From contig CCMH01000004.1 in the NCBI GenBank assembly GCA_000751595.1, positions 62,001 through 126,000 on the forward strand: a DNA stretch of 64,000 nt. Reading direction: 5' to 3'. The translations under genes and the position numbers were made by a program. The first letter of the stretch is position 1. The number at the start of each line of letters is the position of its first letter. The DNA is from Weeksella massiliensis. GTDB lineage: Bacteria; Bacteroidota; Bacteroidia; Flavobacteriales; Weeksellaceae. Positions 1 to 9,124 of the stretch are shown one piece after another. Under the pieces are notes generated by a model, which saw only the letters and a program-made list of their open reading frames with translations, did no database searches and was not told the DNA's origin.

Positions 1-189
1 TCATTTTAGGAAAAATATTCCCTATTAGATAAAAATACTGAAATTAATTAATCAAATCCAATTCAAAATAAAAGCCTTGTCTTAATTCTATCAAGAAGAT
101 TGTTTACCAAAAGAGATGATTAAGTTTACAATTTTGTAACTTACTGTACTGATTGGAGTTGTATCTTTATAGAAACAAGATTTTTTGTT

Positions 190-675
190 ATGGAGGAGAA
201 GTATAAAATATGGAAAAATCTCAATGGAATTGCTTATTCCGAATCAATCCAAGATTTATTAGAAGATGCAATTTGTCGAGAATTATCAGCTGGTCATGAA
301 CTGAAAGTTTGTATCGGGTCTGATTCTCATGTGTATGGGAATGAAGTGAATTATGCCACGGCAATTGTGGTGGTGAGAAAAGGAAAAGGAGCTTTTGCTT
401 TTTTGCATACCGAACGTGTAAAAGAAAAGATTAGCCTAAAAGAACGTCTGCTCAATGAAGTAGCAAGATCGGTTGAGGTGACGTACAGTGTTTGTTCTAT
501 TCTCGATTTGTATCATATCGAGCTAGAAGTGCATGCCGATATAAACTCTGCAGAAGATCATAAATCTAACTTGGTTCTGAAAGAAGCAATGGGCTATGTC
601 TTGGGAATGGGCTATACATTTATTGCCAAACCATATGCATTCGCAAGTTCTTCTTGTGCAGATTGGGTTGCCTAA
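190..675 (+). CDS. YkuK/DUF458-like RNase H-fold protein
   Basis: A 161-residue protein resembling the YkuK (DUF458) family, which is predicted to adopt an RNase H-like fold; its biochemical activity is not established. The N-terminal half has the acidic motif GSDSH (residues 43-47) at the end of a beta strand, and HADIN (115-119) follows in the second half, as expected for scattered metal-binding acidic residues. No signal peptide or membrane segment is present. The ATG at 190 is the first good start. It stands alone ahead of a methyltransferase gene with its own promoter, so it is probably its own transcription unit. Family assignment is from memory of sequence pattern. Confidence 0.7.
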   Translation: MEEKYKIWKNLNGIAYSESIQDLLEDAICRELSAGHELKVCIGSDSHVYGNEVNYATAIVVVRKGKGAFAFLHTERVKEKISLKERLLNEVARSVEVTYSVCSILDLYHIELEVHADINSAEDHKSNLVLKEAMGYVLGMGYTFIAKPYAFASSSCADWVA

Positions 676-709
676 ATATTTTTTATATAATTCTATTGCT
701 GATCGTTAG

Positions 710-717
710 GGTAGGAT
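710..717 (+). repeat. Copy of over-represented octamer GGTAGGAT
   Basis: An intergenic copy of the octamer that recurs throughout the window; see the finding on the dispersed motif. It sits about 35 bases past the YkuK-like stop codon. Confidence 0.5.
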
Positions 718-761
718 AGCAAAGAAGATTTTGGTAAAGCTTCGATAATTAAGAGAATTTC

Positions 762-791
762 TTGTGCACTCTACAATCTTCCTTATTTTTG
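762..791 (+). promoter_or_regulatory. Bacteroidetes-type promoter for the RNA methyltransferase gene
   Basis: TTG at 762-764 is followed by a 19-base spacer and TATTTTTG at 784-791. This is the consensus arrangement of the Bacteroidetes primary sigma factor (-33 TTG, -7 TAnnTTTG). Transcription would start at about 797, leaving a very short leader. Confidence 0.75.
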
Positions 792-806
792 TAAAAAATT
801 AATCGA

Positions 807-1958
807 TTGGAAGATTTTAAAATGATGGCGAAAACCTTCTTTGGTTTTGAAGAAGTTTTGGCACAAGAAATAAAAAGTATAGGAGGACGAGATGTGCAAA
901 TCCGTAACCGTATGGTTGAGTTTTATGGAGATCTTGGTTTCCTCTACAAAGCCAATTATAGCTTGAGAACTGCCCTCAGAATCTTGAAGCCAATCATGAA
1001 TTTTTCGGTAAAAAATGACGATCAATTGTACCAAAGACTTTTAAAGTTTCATTGGGAAAACTATTTGGATGTTGATCAGACTTTTGTAATCGATGCGACT
1101 GTAAATTCAGATTATTTTCGTCATTCGCAATACGCAGCCCTAAAAATGAAAGACGCAATTGTCGATCGATTCAATGATAAATATGGTAAACGCCCAAGCG
1201 TAGATCGTTACGAAGCTGATGTACGATTCAATCTTCATATAAGTCACGACAAAGTTACGCTTTCGCTCGACAGCAGTGGAGAATCGTTGCACAAAAGAGG
1301 ATATAGAACAGAAACTGGTCCAGCGCCAATCAATGAAGTATTAGCGGCAGGTTTACTGAAAATTGCAGGCTGGGATGGCAAAGGAAATTTCTTGGATCCG
1401 ATGTGTGGTTCGGGCACAATGTTGATCGAAGCAGCCATGGTAGCCAATGAAATTCCGGCACAATTGCACCGAAAACATTTTGCATTCCAGAATTGGAAAG
1501 ATTATGATGAAGCGCTTTTTACATCGATTAGAAATTCAAGAATCAATCGAATCAAACCTTTTGATTATAAAATCGTTGGGTATGATATCAGTCCGATGAT
1601 GGTGAAAATTGCTGAACAAAATATTATTTCTGCAGATTTAGCAGACTTTATCGAAGTGAAACATCAAGATTTTTTCACTTCAAAAAAAGACCTTTTCCCT
1701 GTTTTATTGGTTTTCAATCCGCCGTATGATGAGCGAATAGAAAATGATAATCAGACTTTTTATAAACAAATTGGTGATCAGTTGAAGAACTTTTACCCGA
1801 ATACTTTATCGTGGTTTATTACTTCTGATCTCGAAGCTAAAAAATATGTTGGATTGCGTCCATCTAAAAAGTATAAAATTTTCAATGGAAAATTAGAGTG
1901 CGATTTTCTACAGTATGAAGTGTATGAAGGTTCGAAGAAAAAATCGAAAAACAATTAG
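807..1958 (+). CDS. THUMP-domain class I SAM-dependent RNA methyltransferase (RlmL N-domain type)
   Basis: A predicted rRNA guanine-N2 methyltransferase of the type related to the N-terminal half of E. coli RlmL (23S m2G2445). The N-terminal THUMP RNA-binding region spans about residues 1-160. It is followed by the SAM-binding motif LDPMCGSGTMLIEAA (196-210) and the catalytic NPPY (304-307) of base-amino methylases. The frame opens with TTG at 807; ATG codons at 822 and 825 are alternatives. I prefer TTG because the residues EDFKM upstream resemble the usual N-terminus of flavobacterial relatives, and the promoter places the transcript start just before it. A DUF2750 gene follows after 3 bases, suggesting co-transcription. 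Confidence 0.85.
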   Translation: MEDFKMMAKTFFGFEEVLAQEIKSIGGRDVQIRNRMVEFYGDLGFLYKANYSLRTALRILKPIMNFSVKNDDQLYQRLLKFHWENYLDVDQTFVIDATVNSDYFRHSQYAALKMKDAIVDRFNDKYGKRPSVDRYEADVRFNLHISHDKVTLSLDSSGESLHKRGYRTETGPAPINEVLAAGLLKIAGWDGKGNFLDPMCGSGTMLIEAAMVANEIPAQLHRKHFAFQNWKDYDEALFTSIRNSRINRIKPFDYKIVGYDISPMMVKIAEQNIISADLADFIEVKHQDFFTSKKDLFPVLLVFNPPYDERIENDNQTFYKQIGDQLKNFYPNTLSWFITSDLEAKKYVGLRPSKKYKIFNGKLECDFLQYEVYEGSKKKSKNN

Positions 1959-1961
1959 ACC

Positions 1962-2411
1962 ATGACCGAAAATCAAATATTTATACAAGAAGTTTTTCAA
2001 AATCAGGAAGTTATTATTCTTCAATCAGACGAAGGTTTTGCTGTAACTTATTCAGAATCTTTTGTGTATGAAGATGATTCGCCTTTGGAGGTGATTTGTT
2101 TTTGGAGTTCTGTTCAGAAGGTAAAAGAGGCGCAGCATGCACAATGGCAACAACATAAAATAGAAACTATTTCTTTGCCCGATTTTATGGAGCAATGGTT
2201 GATTGGGATGATCGAAGAAGTTGCTTTGGCAGGAATAAATTTAGACGCAAAAGGCAATGGAGAAGAGGTTTTGCCGATGGATTTGTTATTGGATTTATGC
2301 AATTACGGAATCAAAAATCATCCAAATTTTTCTTTGAAACATTTCAAAACTTTAGAAGCGCTTAGACAAGAAATTATACAATTCAAAGAAGAATCTAATC
2401 CTACCGAATAG
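1962..2411 (+). CDS. DUF2750 domain protein
   Basis: A 149-residue cytoplasmic protein with the look of the DUF2750 family: an aromatic, acidic N-terminal half with conserved W and F residues (near CFWSS), followed by a helical stretch around LPDFMEQWLIGM. Function unknown. It begins 3 bases after the methyltransferase stop, and its stop codon shares one base with the GTG start of the next gene, so all three are likely co-transcribed. No signal peptide, membrane segment or catalytic motif is visible. Confidence 0.65.
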   Translation: MTENQIFIQEVFQNQEVIILQSDEGFAVTYSESFVYEDDSPLEVICFWSSVQKVKEAQHAQWQQHKIETISLPDFMEQWLIGMIEEVALAGINLDAKGNGEEVLPMDLLLDLCNYGIKNHPNFSLKHFKTLEALRQEIIQFKEESNPTE

Positions 2412-3445
2412 TGGAAAATCGTTTTTTTTCTATCATTATTGCCGTTTACGAAAGATCAATCGAATTGGCCGAATTGTTACAAAGTTTGAGCAAACAAACT
2501 TATAAGAATTTCGAGGTTTTAGTGGTAGATGATGGGTCTAAAAATCGATTAGAATCTGTAGCAAATGATTATTCTACGCTGTTGACAATTCGTTATTTTT
2601 ATAAAGAAAATTCTGGTCCAGGTTTGAGTAGAAATTATGGAATGCAACAGGCGAAAGGAGAATATTTTATTTTTCTCGATTCGGATACAATTGTGCCCAA
2701 TGATTATTTATCGACCATCAATCAAGCGCTCAACAATCAGTTTGTTGATGCTTTTGGTGGACCCGATGATGCGGATAAGAGCTTTAATATTCTACAAAAA
2801 GCAATCACTTTTTCGATGACTTCTTTCCTTACAACAGGTGGGATTCGAGGTGGTAAAAAACAGATAAATCGTTTTCAGCCAAGAAGTTTCAATATGGGGA
2901 TTAGTCGTAAAGTGTTTGAATTGACCAATGGTTTTTCTGATTTACGCGTAGGAGAAGATCCAGATCTAAGCATGCGTATTTGGGAAAAAGGACTGAAAAC
3001 TCGGCTTATTCTTGATGCTAAAGTTTTGCATAAAAGAAGATCGACTCTGAAAAGCTTTGCTAAACAAGTCTATCAATTTGGCGTTGCAAGACCAATTCTC
3101 AATCAACGTCATCCGAACTATAAAAAAATTAGCTTTTGGTTTCCGGCCGTCTTTTTGGTAGGAAGCATTTTGGCGTTTTTATTGGCTTTTTCGTCCATCT
3201 TCGTTCATGGTTTTATGAAATGTTTTTTGCTTGTGCCTATACTTTTTTGGTTGATTTATCTTGTGCTGATTTTGATTTTTTCTACGAAACGTTTCAATAG
3301 TTTTGCAGTTGGAGTGCTGTCAATCTTCACAACATTAATTCAATTTTTTTGTTATGGATACGGATTTATAGAAGCTCAAATCAAGTTAAATATCCTCCAT
3401 CAAAAACCAGAAAAAGCCTTTCCTCGCCACTTTTATCAAAAGTAA
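2411..3445 (+). CDS. Family 2 glycosyltransferase with C-terminal membrane segments
   Basis: A GT-A fold glycosyltransferase, probably transferring a sugar onto a lipid or envelope polysaccharide at the inner membrane. The nucleotide-sugar binding motif VVDDGS (38-43) and metal-binding DSD (90-92) are present, and a later acidic GEDPDLSMRIW resembles the family's catalytic ED motif. Three hydrophobic segments fill about residues 235-330 and would anchor it in the membrane. The start is GTG at 2411, overlapping the preceding stop by one base. The acceptor and donor cannot be told from sequence. Confidence 0.85.
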   Translation: MENRFFSIIIAVYERSIELAELLQSLSKQTYKNFEVLVVDDGSKNRLESVANDYSTLLTIRYFYKENSGPGLSRNYGMQQAKGEYFIFLDSDTIVPNDYLSTINQALNNQFVDAFGGPDDADKSFNILQKAITFSMTSFLTTGGIRGGKKQINRFQPRSFNMGISRKVFELTNGFSDLRVGEDPDLSMRIWEKGLKTRLILDAKVLHKRRSTLKSFAKQVYQFGVARPILNQRHPNYKKISFWFPAVFLVGSILAFLLAFSSIFVHGFMKCFLLVPILFWLIYLVLILIFSTKRFNSFAVGVLSIFTTLIQFFCYGYGFIEAQIKLNILHQKPEKAFPRHFYQK

Positions 3446-3483
3446 TTTAACGTATTCTTACCGTTTTACTTATTTATTTTATG

Positions 3484-3491
3484 TAATTTTG
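3484..3491 (+). promoter_or_regulatory. -7 box upstream of rimO
   Basis: TAATTTTG fits the TAnnTTTG consensus and lies 22 bases before the ATG. No clean TTG is found at the usual distance upstream, so only the -7 element is supported. Confidence 0.5.
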
Positions 3492-3513
3492 CACGTTCGT
3501 AAAATACTATCCA

Positions 3514-4818
3514 ATGCGTACTAAATCGGTCGGAAAAAAGAAAATTAATATTGTTACTTTAGGATGTTCTAAAAATGTTTATGACTCCGAAGTTTTGATG
3601 GGACAACTACAAGCCAATAAAAAGGAGGTTGTGCATGAAGGAGTTGGCGATATTGTTGTGATCAATACTTGTGGTTTTATCGATAATGCCAAAGAAGAAA
3701 GTATCAATACTATCTTAGAATACGTCGACCTGAAGGAGCAAGGAGAAGTAGAAAAAGTCTTTGTTACAGGTTGTCTATCCGAACGTTACAAACCCGATTT
3801 AGAAGCAGAAATTCCCAATGTCGATCAGTATTTCGGTACTCGCGATTTACCATTGTTGTTGAAAGCTTTAGGAGCCGATTATAAACATGAATTGGTTGGG
3901 GAACGTTTAACGACTACACCGCGTCATTATGCCTATCTTAAGATTGCCGAAGGTTGCGATCGTCCTTGTTCATTTTGTGCTATTCCGCTAATGCGTGGAG
4001 GAAACATTTCGAAACCGATAGAAGACCTTGTCATTGAAGCTAAAAAGTTAGCCAAAAAGGGAACCAAAGAATTAATTCTTATTGCTCAAGATCTTACCTA
4101 TTATGGTTTAGATCTCTATAAACGAAGAGCTTTGGCCGATTTACTTAAAGAGTTAGTTAAGGTAGATGGTATCGAATGGATTCGTTTACATTATGCTTTT
4201 CCATCTGGTTTCCCAGAAGATGTTTTAGAAGTTATTAAAACAGAAAAAAAGGTGTGCAATTACCTCGATATTCCTTTGCAACATATTTCAACTGATATTT
4301 TGAAATCGATGCGTCGTGGAACTACCAAAGAAAAAACGAATGCTTTGTTGGACAAGTTTCGTGAATTTGTTCCTGATATGGCGATTAGAACGACTCTTAT
4401 TGTCGGTTATCCTGGAGAAACCGAAGAGCATTTTAACGAAATGAAAGAGTGGGTAAGAGAGCAACGTTTCGATCGTTTGGGGTGTTTTACCTATTCGCAC
4501 GAAGAAAATACCCATGCTTATTTGTTAGAAGATGATGTGCCGCAAGAAGTTAAAGAACAGCGTGTTGAAGAAATCATGGAAATCCAAACGCAAATTTCTT
4601 ACGAGATGAATCAAGAAAAAATAGGAAAGCAATTCCGCGTTTTAATTGATCGTAAAGAAGGTGATAATTTTGTAGGAAGAACAGAGTATGATTCACCTGA
4701 TGTGGATAATGAAGTGTTGATCAATGCCGAAGAAATCTATTTATCGATAGGAGATTTTGTACAAGTTGAGATTATTGATGCGTATGAATTCGATTTAATT
4801 GGTAAATTAGTAGAATAA
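3514..4818 (+). CDS. rimO: Ribosomal protein uS12 methylthiotransferase RimO
   Basis: A radical-SAM methylthiotransferase that adds a methylthio group to an aspartate of ribosomal protein S12. The N-terminal UPF0004 domain has three cysteines for one Fe-S cluster (C18, C53, C87). The radical-SAM cluster motif is CDRPCSFC (C148, C152, C155), and the C-terminal ~70 residues form the TRAM domain. The opening INIVTLGCSKNVYDSE distinguishes RimO from MiaB. Length 434 is usual. A -7 promoter box sits just upstream, and an OmpA-type lipoprotein gene follows after 21 bases. Confidence 0.95.
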   Translation: MRTKSVGKKKINIVTLGCSKNVYDSEVLMGQLQANKKEVVHEGVGDIVVINTCGFIDNAKEESINTILEYVDLKEQGEVEKVFVTGCLSERYKPDLEAEIPNVDQYFGTRDLPLLLKALGADYKHELVGERLTTTPRHYAYLKIAEGCDRPCSFCAIPLMRGGNISKPIEDLVIEAKKLAKKGTKELILIAQDLTYYGLDLYKRRALADLLKELVKVDGIEWIRLHYAFPSGFPEDVLEVIKTEKKVCNYLDIPLQHISTDILKSMRRGTTKEKTNALLDKFREFVPDMAIRTTLIVGYPGETEEHFNEMKEWVREQRFDRLGCFTYSHEENTHAYLLEDDVPQEVKEQRVEEIMEIQTQISYEMNQEKIGKQFRVLIDRKEGDNFVGRTEYDSPDVDNEVLINAEEIYLSIGDFVQVEIIDAYEFDLIGKLVE

Positions 4819-4839
4819 ACGAAAAGCAATCTTTATACT

Positions 4840-5496
4840 ATGAAAAAAACTGTTCTTACTTTTGGTTTAATTGCCCTAACTTCTTCTTATTTAGTGTCTT
4901 GTAAGTGTGATACAGATACAACTTCTAATCATTTAGCCAAAACTTCTGACGATGTTGTTGAAGAAGTAGTGGTAGTGAATGAGAATGGAACGCTAGATGA
5001 AAACAACAATTATGTTTATTCGATTGGAGAAATTTCTGATGTAATTTTGCCGAATAATGATACTCTGAATATCGGAGATCTATCGACAGAGAAGAAATTA
5101 ATCACTCAATTGAATGATCAAAAATTTAGCGTTAATGCCGATAAAACCAAAGATTGGATTACACTCGATCGAGTGTATTTTGACGTCAATAAGTCGGTAG
5201 TAACTGGAATTTCTTCTACTCAAATCGATAATATTGCTAGAATCCTAAAAGCATATCCTACCGCAACCCTAAAAATCGGAGGTTATACCGATATCACTGG
5301 CGATGCTGCGATAAACAATAAAATCTCTGCCGATCGTGCTGCCGAAGTTGCCAAAGCTTTGGTGAGCAAAGGGATTGCTGCAGATAGAATGTCAACAGAA
5401 GGCTACGGCGCTCAACATTTTCTTTGTGAAGCAAATGATACCGATTTGTGTAAAGCGCAAAATCGTAGAGTTGATATCCGAATTACAAAAAAGTAA
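4840..5496 (+). CDS. OmpA-family outer-membrane lipoprotein
   Basis: A 218-residue lipoprotein that probably links the outer membrane to peptidoglycan. The signal peptide ends in the lipobox SYLVSC, with the lipidated Cys at 21. After a linker of about 90 polar residues comes a C-terminal OmpA/MotB-type peptidoglycan-binding domain (about 110-218), with the usual YFD...N strand, GGYTDITGD, and NRRVDI near the end. Two cysteines in the domain loop (LCEANDTDLCKAQNRR) could form a disulphide. It lies 21 bases after rimO; read-through is possible, but no functional link is implied. Confidence 0.88.
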   Translation: MKKTVLTFGLIALTSSYLVSCKCDTDTTSNHLAKTSDDVVEEVVVVNENGTLDENNNYVYSIGEISDVILPNNDTLNIGDLSTEKKLITQLNDQKFSVNADKTKDWITLDRVYFDVNKSVVTGISSTQIDNIARILKAYPTATLKIGGYTDITGDAAINNKISADRAAEVAKALVSKGIAADRMSTEGYGAQHFLCEANDTDLCKAQNRRVDIRITKK

Positions 5497-5514
5497 GCGT
5501 TTAATCGTTTTTTC

Positions 5515-6540
5515 ATGCAATTGCTTTCGGCTTTTTTAGCCAAGAAAGATGTACTGTTATCGGCAAAACGTTATTTTGTCGATGCGATGGGAGCAATGGC
5601 TTATGGCTTATTTGCGACTTTATTGGTGGGCACAATCCTGAAAACGATCGGTGACGAATTTCATATTTCATTTTTATCTACGGTGGTTTGGCCCATCGCA
5701 CAACAAGCAACAGGTCCTGCAATTGCTTTGGCGATTGCGTACAGTTTGCGCGCCCCTCAGTTGGTCCTGTTTTCCTCTGCTGTTGTAGGGGTTGCAGCCT
5801 ATCAATTGGGTGGACCTCTAGGTGTTTTTCTATCCACAATTATTGCTGTAGAATGTGGGAAACTAATTTCCAAGGAAACACGAATCGATATTATTATTAC
5901 ACCAATTGTCACAGTTTTGATTGGCGTATTGATAGCTCAGTTTGCAGGTCCAAGCGTTCAACAAATCATGGTTTGGTTAGGGGAAATCATCGGGCAATCT
6001 ACCAATTCTAATCCGATTTTTATGGGAATTATCATTGCTGTTTTGGTAGGAATGACCTTGACGCTGCCCATTTCTTCTGCTGCCCTTTGTTTGATGCTCG
6101 AGTTAGATGGTTTAGCCGCAGGAGCCGCAACGGTCGGATGTTGTGCTCAAATGATAGGTTTTGCGACGATAAGCTTCAGGGAGAATGGTTTTCAAGGTTT
6201 CTTGGCACAAGGATTAGGAACAAGTATGTTGCAAATGCCCAACATATATAAAAACTGGCGCATTTGGATTCCTCCAACACTTGCAGCTGCAATTCTTGGT
6301 CCGATAGCTACGACGGGTTTTTTGATGCAAAATACTGCCTTGGAATCCGGAATGGGAACATGCGGTTTGGTAGGACAAATAGGAACATGGAATGCAATGA
6401 AAAACGAGTTTTCTACATCTTCAATTCTTTTTAGGATCTCGATTTTACATTTTATCCTACCTGCAATTTTAGCGTATCTTTTTTATTGTATTTTGAAAAA
6501 AATCAATTGGATTCGAACAGGTGATTTAAAGCTTTTTTGA
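5515..6540 (+). CDS. PTS EIIC-like integral membrane protein
   Basis: A polytopic protein of 341 residues with about eight to ten hydrophobic segments. It resembles the PTS_EIIC_2 family, which is annotated as sugar-transport subunit IIC but often occurs without other PTS proteins. Gly/Ala-rich segments such as GMTLTLPISSAALCLMLELD and GAATVGCCAQM are typical. No IIA, IIB, HPr or EI gene is nearby, so phosphotransfer-coupled transport is doubtful and the substrate unknown. The start is ATG at 5515, 18 bases after the OmpA-type gene. It ends one base before the converging menD stop. Confidence 0.7.
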   Translation: MQLLSAFLAKKDVLLSAKRYFVDAMGAMAYGLFATLLVGTILKTIGDEFHISFLSTVVWPIAQQATGPAIALAIAYSLRAPQLVLFSSAVVGVAAYQLGGPLGVFLSTIIAVECGKLISKETRIDIIITPIVTVLIGVLIAQFAGPSVQQIMVWLGEIIGQSTNSNPIFMGIIIAVLVGMTLTLPISSAALCLMLELDGLAAGAATVGCCAQMIGFATISFRENGFQGFLAQGLGTSMLQMPNIYKNWRIWIPPTLAAAILGPIATTGFLMQNTALESGMGTCGLVGQIGTWNAMKNEFSTSSILFRISILHFILPAILAYLFYCILKKINWIRTGDLKLF

Positions 6541-6541
6541 T

Positions 6542-8215
6542 TTATGCTAAATAAGAAAAATAGTCTTTCAGGATAGTTGCATTTTTAATTCGCATCGTAT
6601 CAATCTCTAAAATTTTAGCACGTCCTGTGTCTTGGTTATAGAAAATATCTAGAATCTCATCTATTTCATTTTCATTCTCTAAGAGCCAGTAATCTAAACC
6701 AAAGGTTTCGGCTAAACCGTATGTTTTTAAATGATGTTTCGTTTCGAAATATTCTTCAACAACGTCAGTTTCATTGGGTCCTGGAATGAAACGAAATATA
6801 TTTCCACCTCCATTATTGATAAGAACAATTCTTAGGTTTTTGGGTAGATTTTTATTCCACAAAGCATTCGAATCATAAAAGAAACTAATATCTCCAGTAA
6901 CTAAAATCGTTAACTCTTTGCTTACTGTTGCACAACCAACTGCGGTAGAAGTAGAGCCGTCGATTCCGCTCGTTCCTCGATTGCAAAAATAGGAGCAAGA
7001 AGAAGGATTGTCAAACAACAAAGCGTAACGGATAACAGAAGAATTACCGTAATGAACTGCGCTGTTGTTCGGGAAAGTTTTGATTAATTTATCGAAAATT
7101 TTCAAATCACTATATGGAGCTGTTTCTAAAAAGGCTTCATGTTTGGGTTCTTTTTCTTTTCTAATCGTGTCCCAAAGTTGGTAATATTCACTTTCCTTTG
7201 GATTGATGAAGGGTAGGAATTCTTCAAGAAATTGATTTTTATCGAAAAGAATTTTCTCATTCAGAATCTGAAAAGTATCCGGTTGCCAAAACTCATCCAA
7301 ATGCCAATGTTCTTTTGGAGGATGATTTCGGATGAATTTTTTAATCTTTTTAGAGACTACATTTTGTCCTATTGTTAATAAAATTTCGGGTTTTAAATTT
7401 TCTAATTCATTTGAATCTAAATTATAAATAACCTGATCTATTTTATTAAAAAACAATTCATTATAAATATTCGAAGTAACTTCCGTTAAAACAACAACGG
7501 ATGGGTCATTTGCTAAAGAATTCATCAAATGATTGAAATGTTTGTCGGTAGGATGTAATCCAACCAAAACCAATTTTCTTTGAGCTAAATTCCATTTTTT
7601 CGACAAAGACAATAAATCTATTTCTGGGAATTCTTTTTCAGGAATCAATAATGTCTCGATATTGATCAATTGTTCGGTTGTAGAGCCATAAAAAGGCTCT
7701 GAAAAAGGCATATTGATATGTACAGGTCCCATGCATTGTTTGGCTTTGGTGATGGCATCTTTCACTTTCAGCATATTTTCTGTCAAGGTTTCGGTGTCCT
7801 CTTTTTCACTCAACTGAGTGTTGAAATAGCTATGAGATTGATAAAGATTTTTTTGTCGAATCGTTTGACCATCAAAATTATCAACCAAATGTTCCGGACG
7901 ATCGGCAGTAACAATTATCAAGGGAATATTTTGATAAAAAGCCTCTGTAACTGCTGGATAATAATTAGCAGCTGCAGAACCAGAAGTACAACAAATTACC
8001 ACTGGTTGTCTCAATTTTTGTGCGATACCTAATGCAACAAAAGCGGCAGATCTTTCGTCGATAATCGAATGGGTAATAAAACGATTATCGTTTGCGAATT
8101 GCATTGTTAGAGCACCATTTCTCGAGCCAGGAGACAAAACAATATGTTGAATATTTGCAGCCAAGAAAGTTTCAGCTACAAGTTGTACGTTGAGTAGGTT
8201 TGACTTTTTTTTCAA
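6542..8215 (-). CDS. menD: 2-succinyl-5-enolpyruvyl-6-hydroxy-3-cyclohexene-1-carboxylate synthase (MenD)
   Basis: A thiamine-diphosphate enzyme of menaquinone synthesis that joins isochorismate and 2-oxoglutarate-derived succinic semialdehyde. The N-terminus has the MenD signature LSPGSRNGALT, followed by DERSAAF with the ThDP-activating acidic residue. The C-terminal cofactor motif is GDISFFYDSNALWN. Length 557 is normal. The start is TTG at 8215; no upstream ATG is in frame and the next internal Met is well inside the conserved domain. It converges with the PTS-like gene with one base between. It implies menaquinone-based respiration, matching the NDH-2 gene in this window. Confidence 0.92.
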   Translation of the reverse strand: MKKKSNLLNVQLVAETFLAANIQHIVLSPGSRNGALTMQFANDNRFITHSIIDERSAAFVALGIAQKLRQPVVICCTSGSAAANYYPAVTEAFYQNIPLIIVTADRPEHLVDNFDGQTIRQKNLYQSHSYFNTQLSEKEDTETLTENMLKVKDAITKAKQCMGPVHINMPFSEPFYGSTTEQLINIETLLIPEKEFPEIDLLSLSKKWNLAQRKLVLVGLHPTDKHFNHLMNSLANDPSVVVLTEVTSNIYNELFFNKIDQVIYNLDSNELENLKPEILLTIGQNVVSKKIKKFIRNHPPKEHWHLDEFWQPDTFQILNEKILFDKNQFLEEFLPFINPKESEYYQLWDTIRKEKEPKHEAFLETAPYSDLKIFDKLIKTFPNNSAVHYGNSSVIRYALLFDNPSSCSYFCNRGTSGIDGSTSTAVGCATVSKELTILVTGDISFFYDSNALWNKNLPKNLRIVLINNGGGNIFRFIPGPNETDVVEEYFETKHHLKTYGLAETFGLDYWLLENENEIDEILDIFYNQDTGRAKILEIDTMRIKNATILKDYFSYLA

Positions 8216-8238
8216 AATAGAAATAGATTAAAATCGTA

Positions 8239-8278
8239 AAAGGTTCTGATAGGGTAAATGTACCAAATCAAAACCTTT
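8239..8278 (-). terminator. Hairpin downstream of fabG
   Basis: AAAGGTT (8239-8245) pairs with AACCTTT (8272-8278), with extra GAT/ATC pairing inside. On the minus strand it follows fabG and ends in a short T run, so it probably terminates fabG transcription before menD. Confidence 0.45.
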
Positions 8279-8302
8279 ATTATTGTTTTACTTTATATTT
8301 TT

Positions 8303-9046
8303 TTAGGTATGTAGCCCTCCGTCTACGCTAATGACTTGACCTGTAATATAATTCGCCAATTCAGACGCTAAGAAAAGACAAGTATTGGCGATATCCTCTG
8401 GTTTTCCACCTCTTTTTAGAGGAATCCCGTTTCTCCATTCTTCAACGGTTTTCTCATCGAGAACTTCGGTCATTTCAGTTTCTATGAAGCCTGGAGCAAT
8501 GACATTACAGCGAATATTGCGTGAACCAAGTTCAAGCGCAACAGATTTAGAGAAGCCGATTAATCCAGCTTTAGAAGCCGCGTAATTTGCTTGTCCTGCA
8601 TTTCCTTTTAGTCCAACAATAGAGCTCATGTTGATAATTGCACCATTGCGTTGTTTCATCATCGGACGAATAGCAGCTTTTGTAAGATTAAATGCTGAAT
8701 TAAGGTTCACTTGGATTACCTTCTCGAAATCTTCTAAAGACATTCTCATCAAAAGATTATCGCGCGTAATTCCGGCATTGTTTACAATGATATCAATTTT
8801 ACCAAATTCATTGATAACCTCTGTTACCAACGCTTGTGCAGCATCATAGTCTGCAGCATCCGATTGATAACCTTTTATTGTTCCTAGTTCTCCTAATTCT
8901 TTTTCTAATGCGTTTGCTTTTTCTACCGATGACGCATAAGTGAAAATCACAGTTGCACCATGTTCTACAAATGTTTGGGCAATACTTTTACCAATTCCCC
9001 TTGTTGCTCCAGTAACAATTGCTACTTTTCCTTCGAGTAATTTCAT
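8303..9046 (-). CDS. fabG: 3-oxoacyl-[acyl-carrier-protein] reductase FabG
   Basis: An NADPH-dependent short-chain dehydrogenase that reduces 3-oxoacyl-ACP in fatty acid elongation. The Rossmann motif TGATRGIG (12-19), NNAG (89-92) and the catalytic triad Ser141/142, Tyr155, Lys159 (YAASK) are all present, and the C-terminus GQVISVDGGLHT is typical. Of the two in-frame ATGs, at 9052 and 9046, I chose 9046 because FabG proteins usually begin MKLLEGKVAIVTG. It is separated from metK by a terminator hairpin. Confidence 0.93.
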   Translation of the reverse strand: MKLLEGKVAIVTGATRGIGKSIAQTFVEHGATVIFTYASSVEKANALEKELGELGTIKGYQSDAADYDAAQALVTEVINEFGKIDIIVNNAGITRDNLLMRMSLEDFEKVIQVNLNSAFNLTKAAIRPMMKQRNGAIINMSSIVGLKGNAGQANYAASKAGLIGFSKSVALELGSRNIRCNVIAPGFIETEMTEVLDEKTVEEWRNGIPLKRGGKPEDIANTCLFLASELANYITGQVISVDGGLHT

Positions 9047-9081
9047 GTACATCTATATTTATGACAAGTCGCTAAGATAAA

Positions 9082-9107
9082 CAAAACCGACATATTCGTC
9101 GGTTTTG
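9082..9107 (-). terminator. Terminator after metK
   Basis: A perfect 10-bp inverted repeat, CAAAACCGAC / GTCGGTTTTG, with a 6-base loop. On the minus strand it lies just past the metK stop and is followed by a T-rich stretch. Confidence 0.75.
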
Positions 9108-9124
9108 CAGGTAAATATTTTGAA

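Noticed and set aside
1-189. Promoter upstream of the YkuK-like gene
   Set aside because: TATCTTTA at 162-169 is close to a -7 box, but the nearest TTG is 25 bases away and the last base does not match, so I did not list it.
7547-7554. GGTAGGAT within menD as a regulatory site
   Set aside because: It encodes conserved residues (HPTD) of MenD, so coding constraint explains it; it is counted in the octamer tally only.
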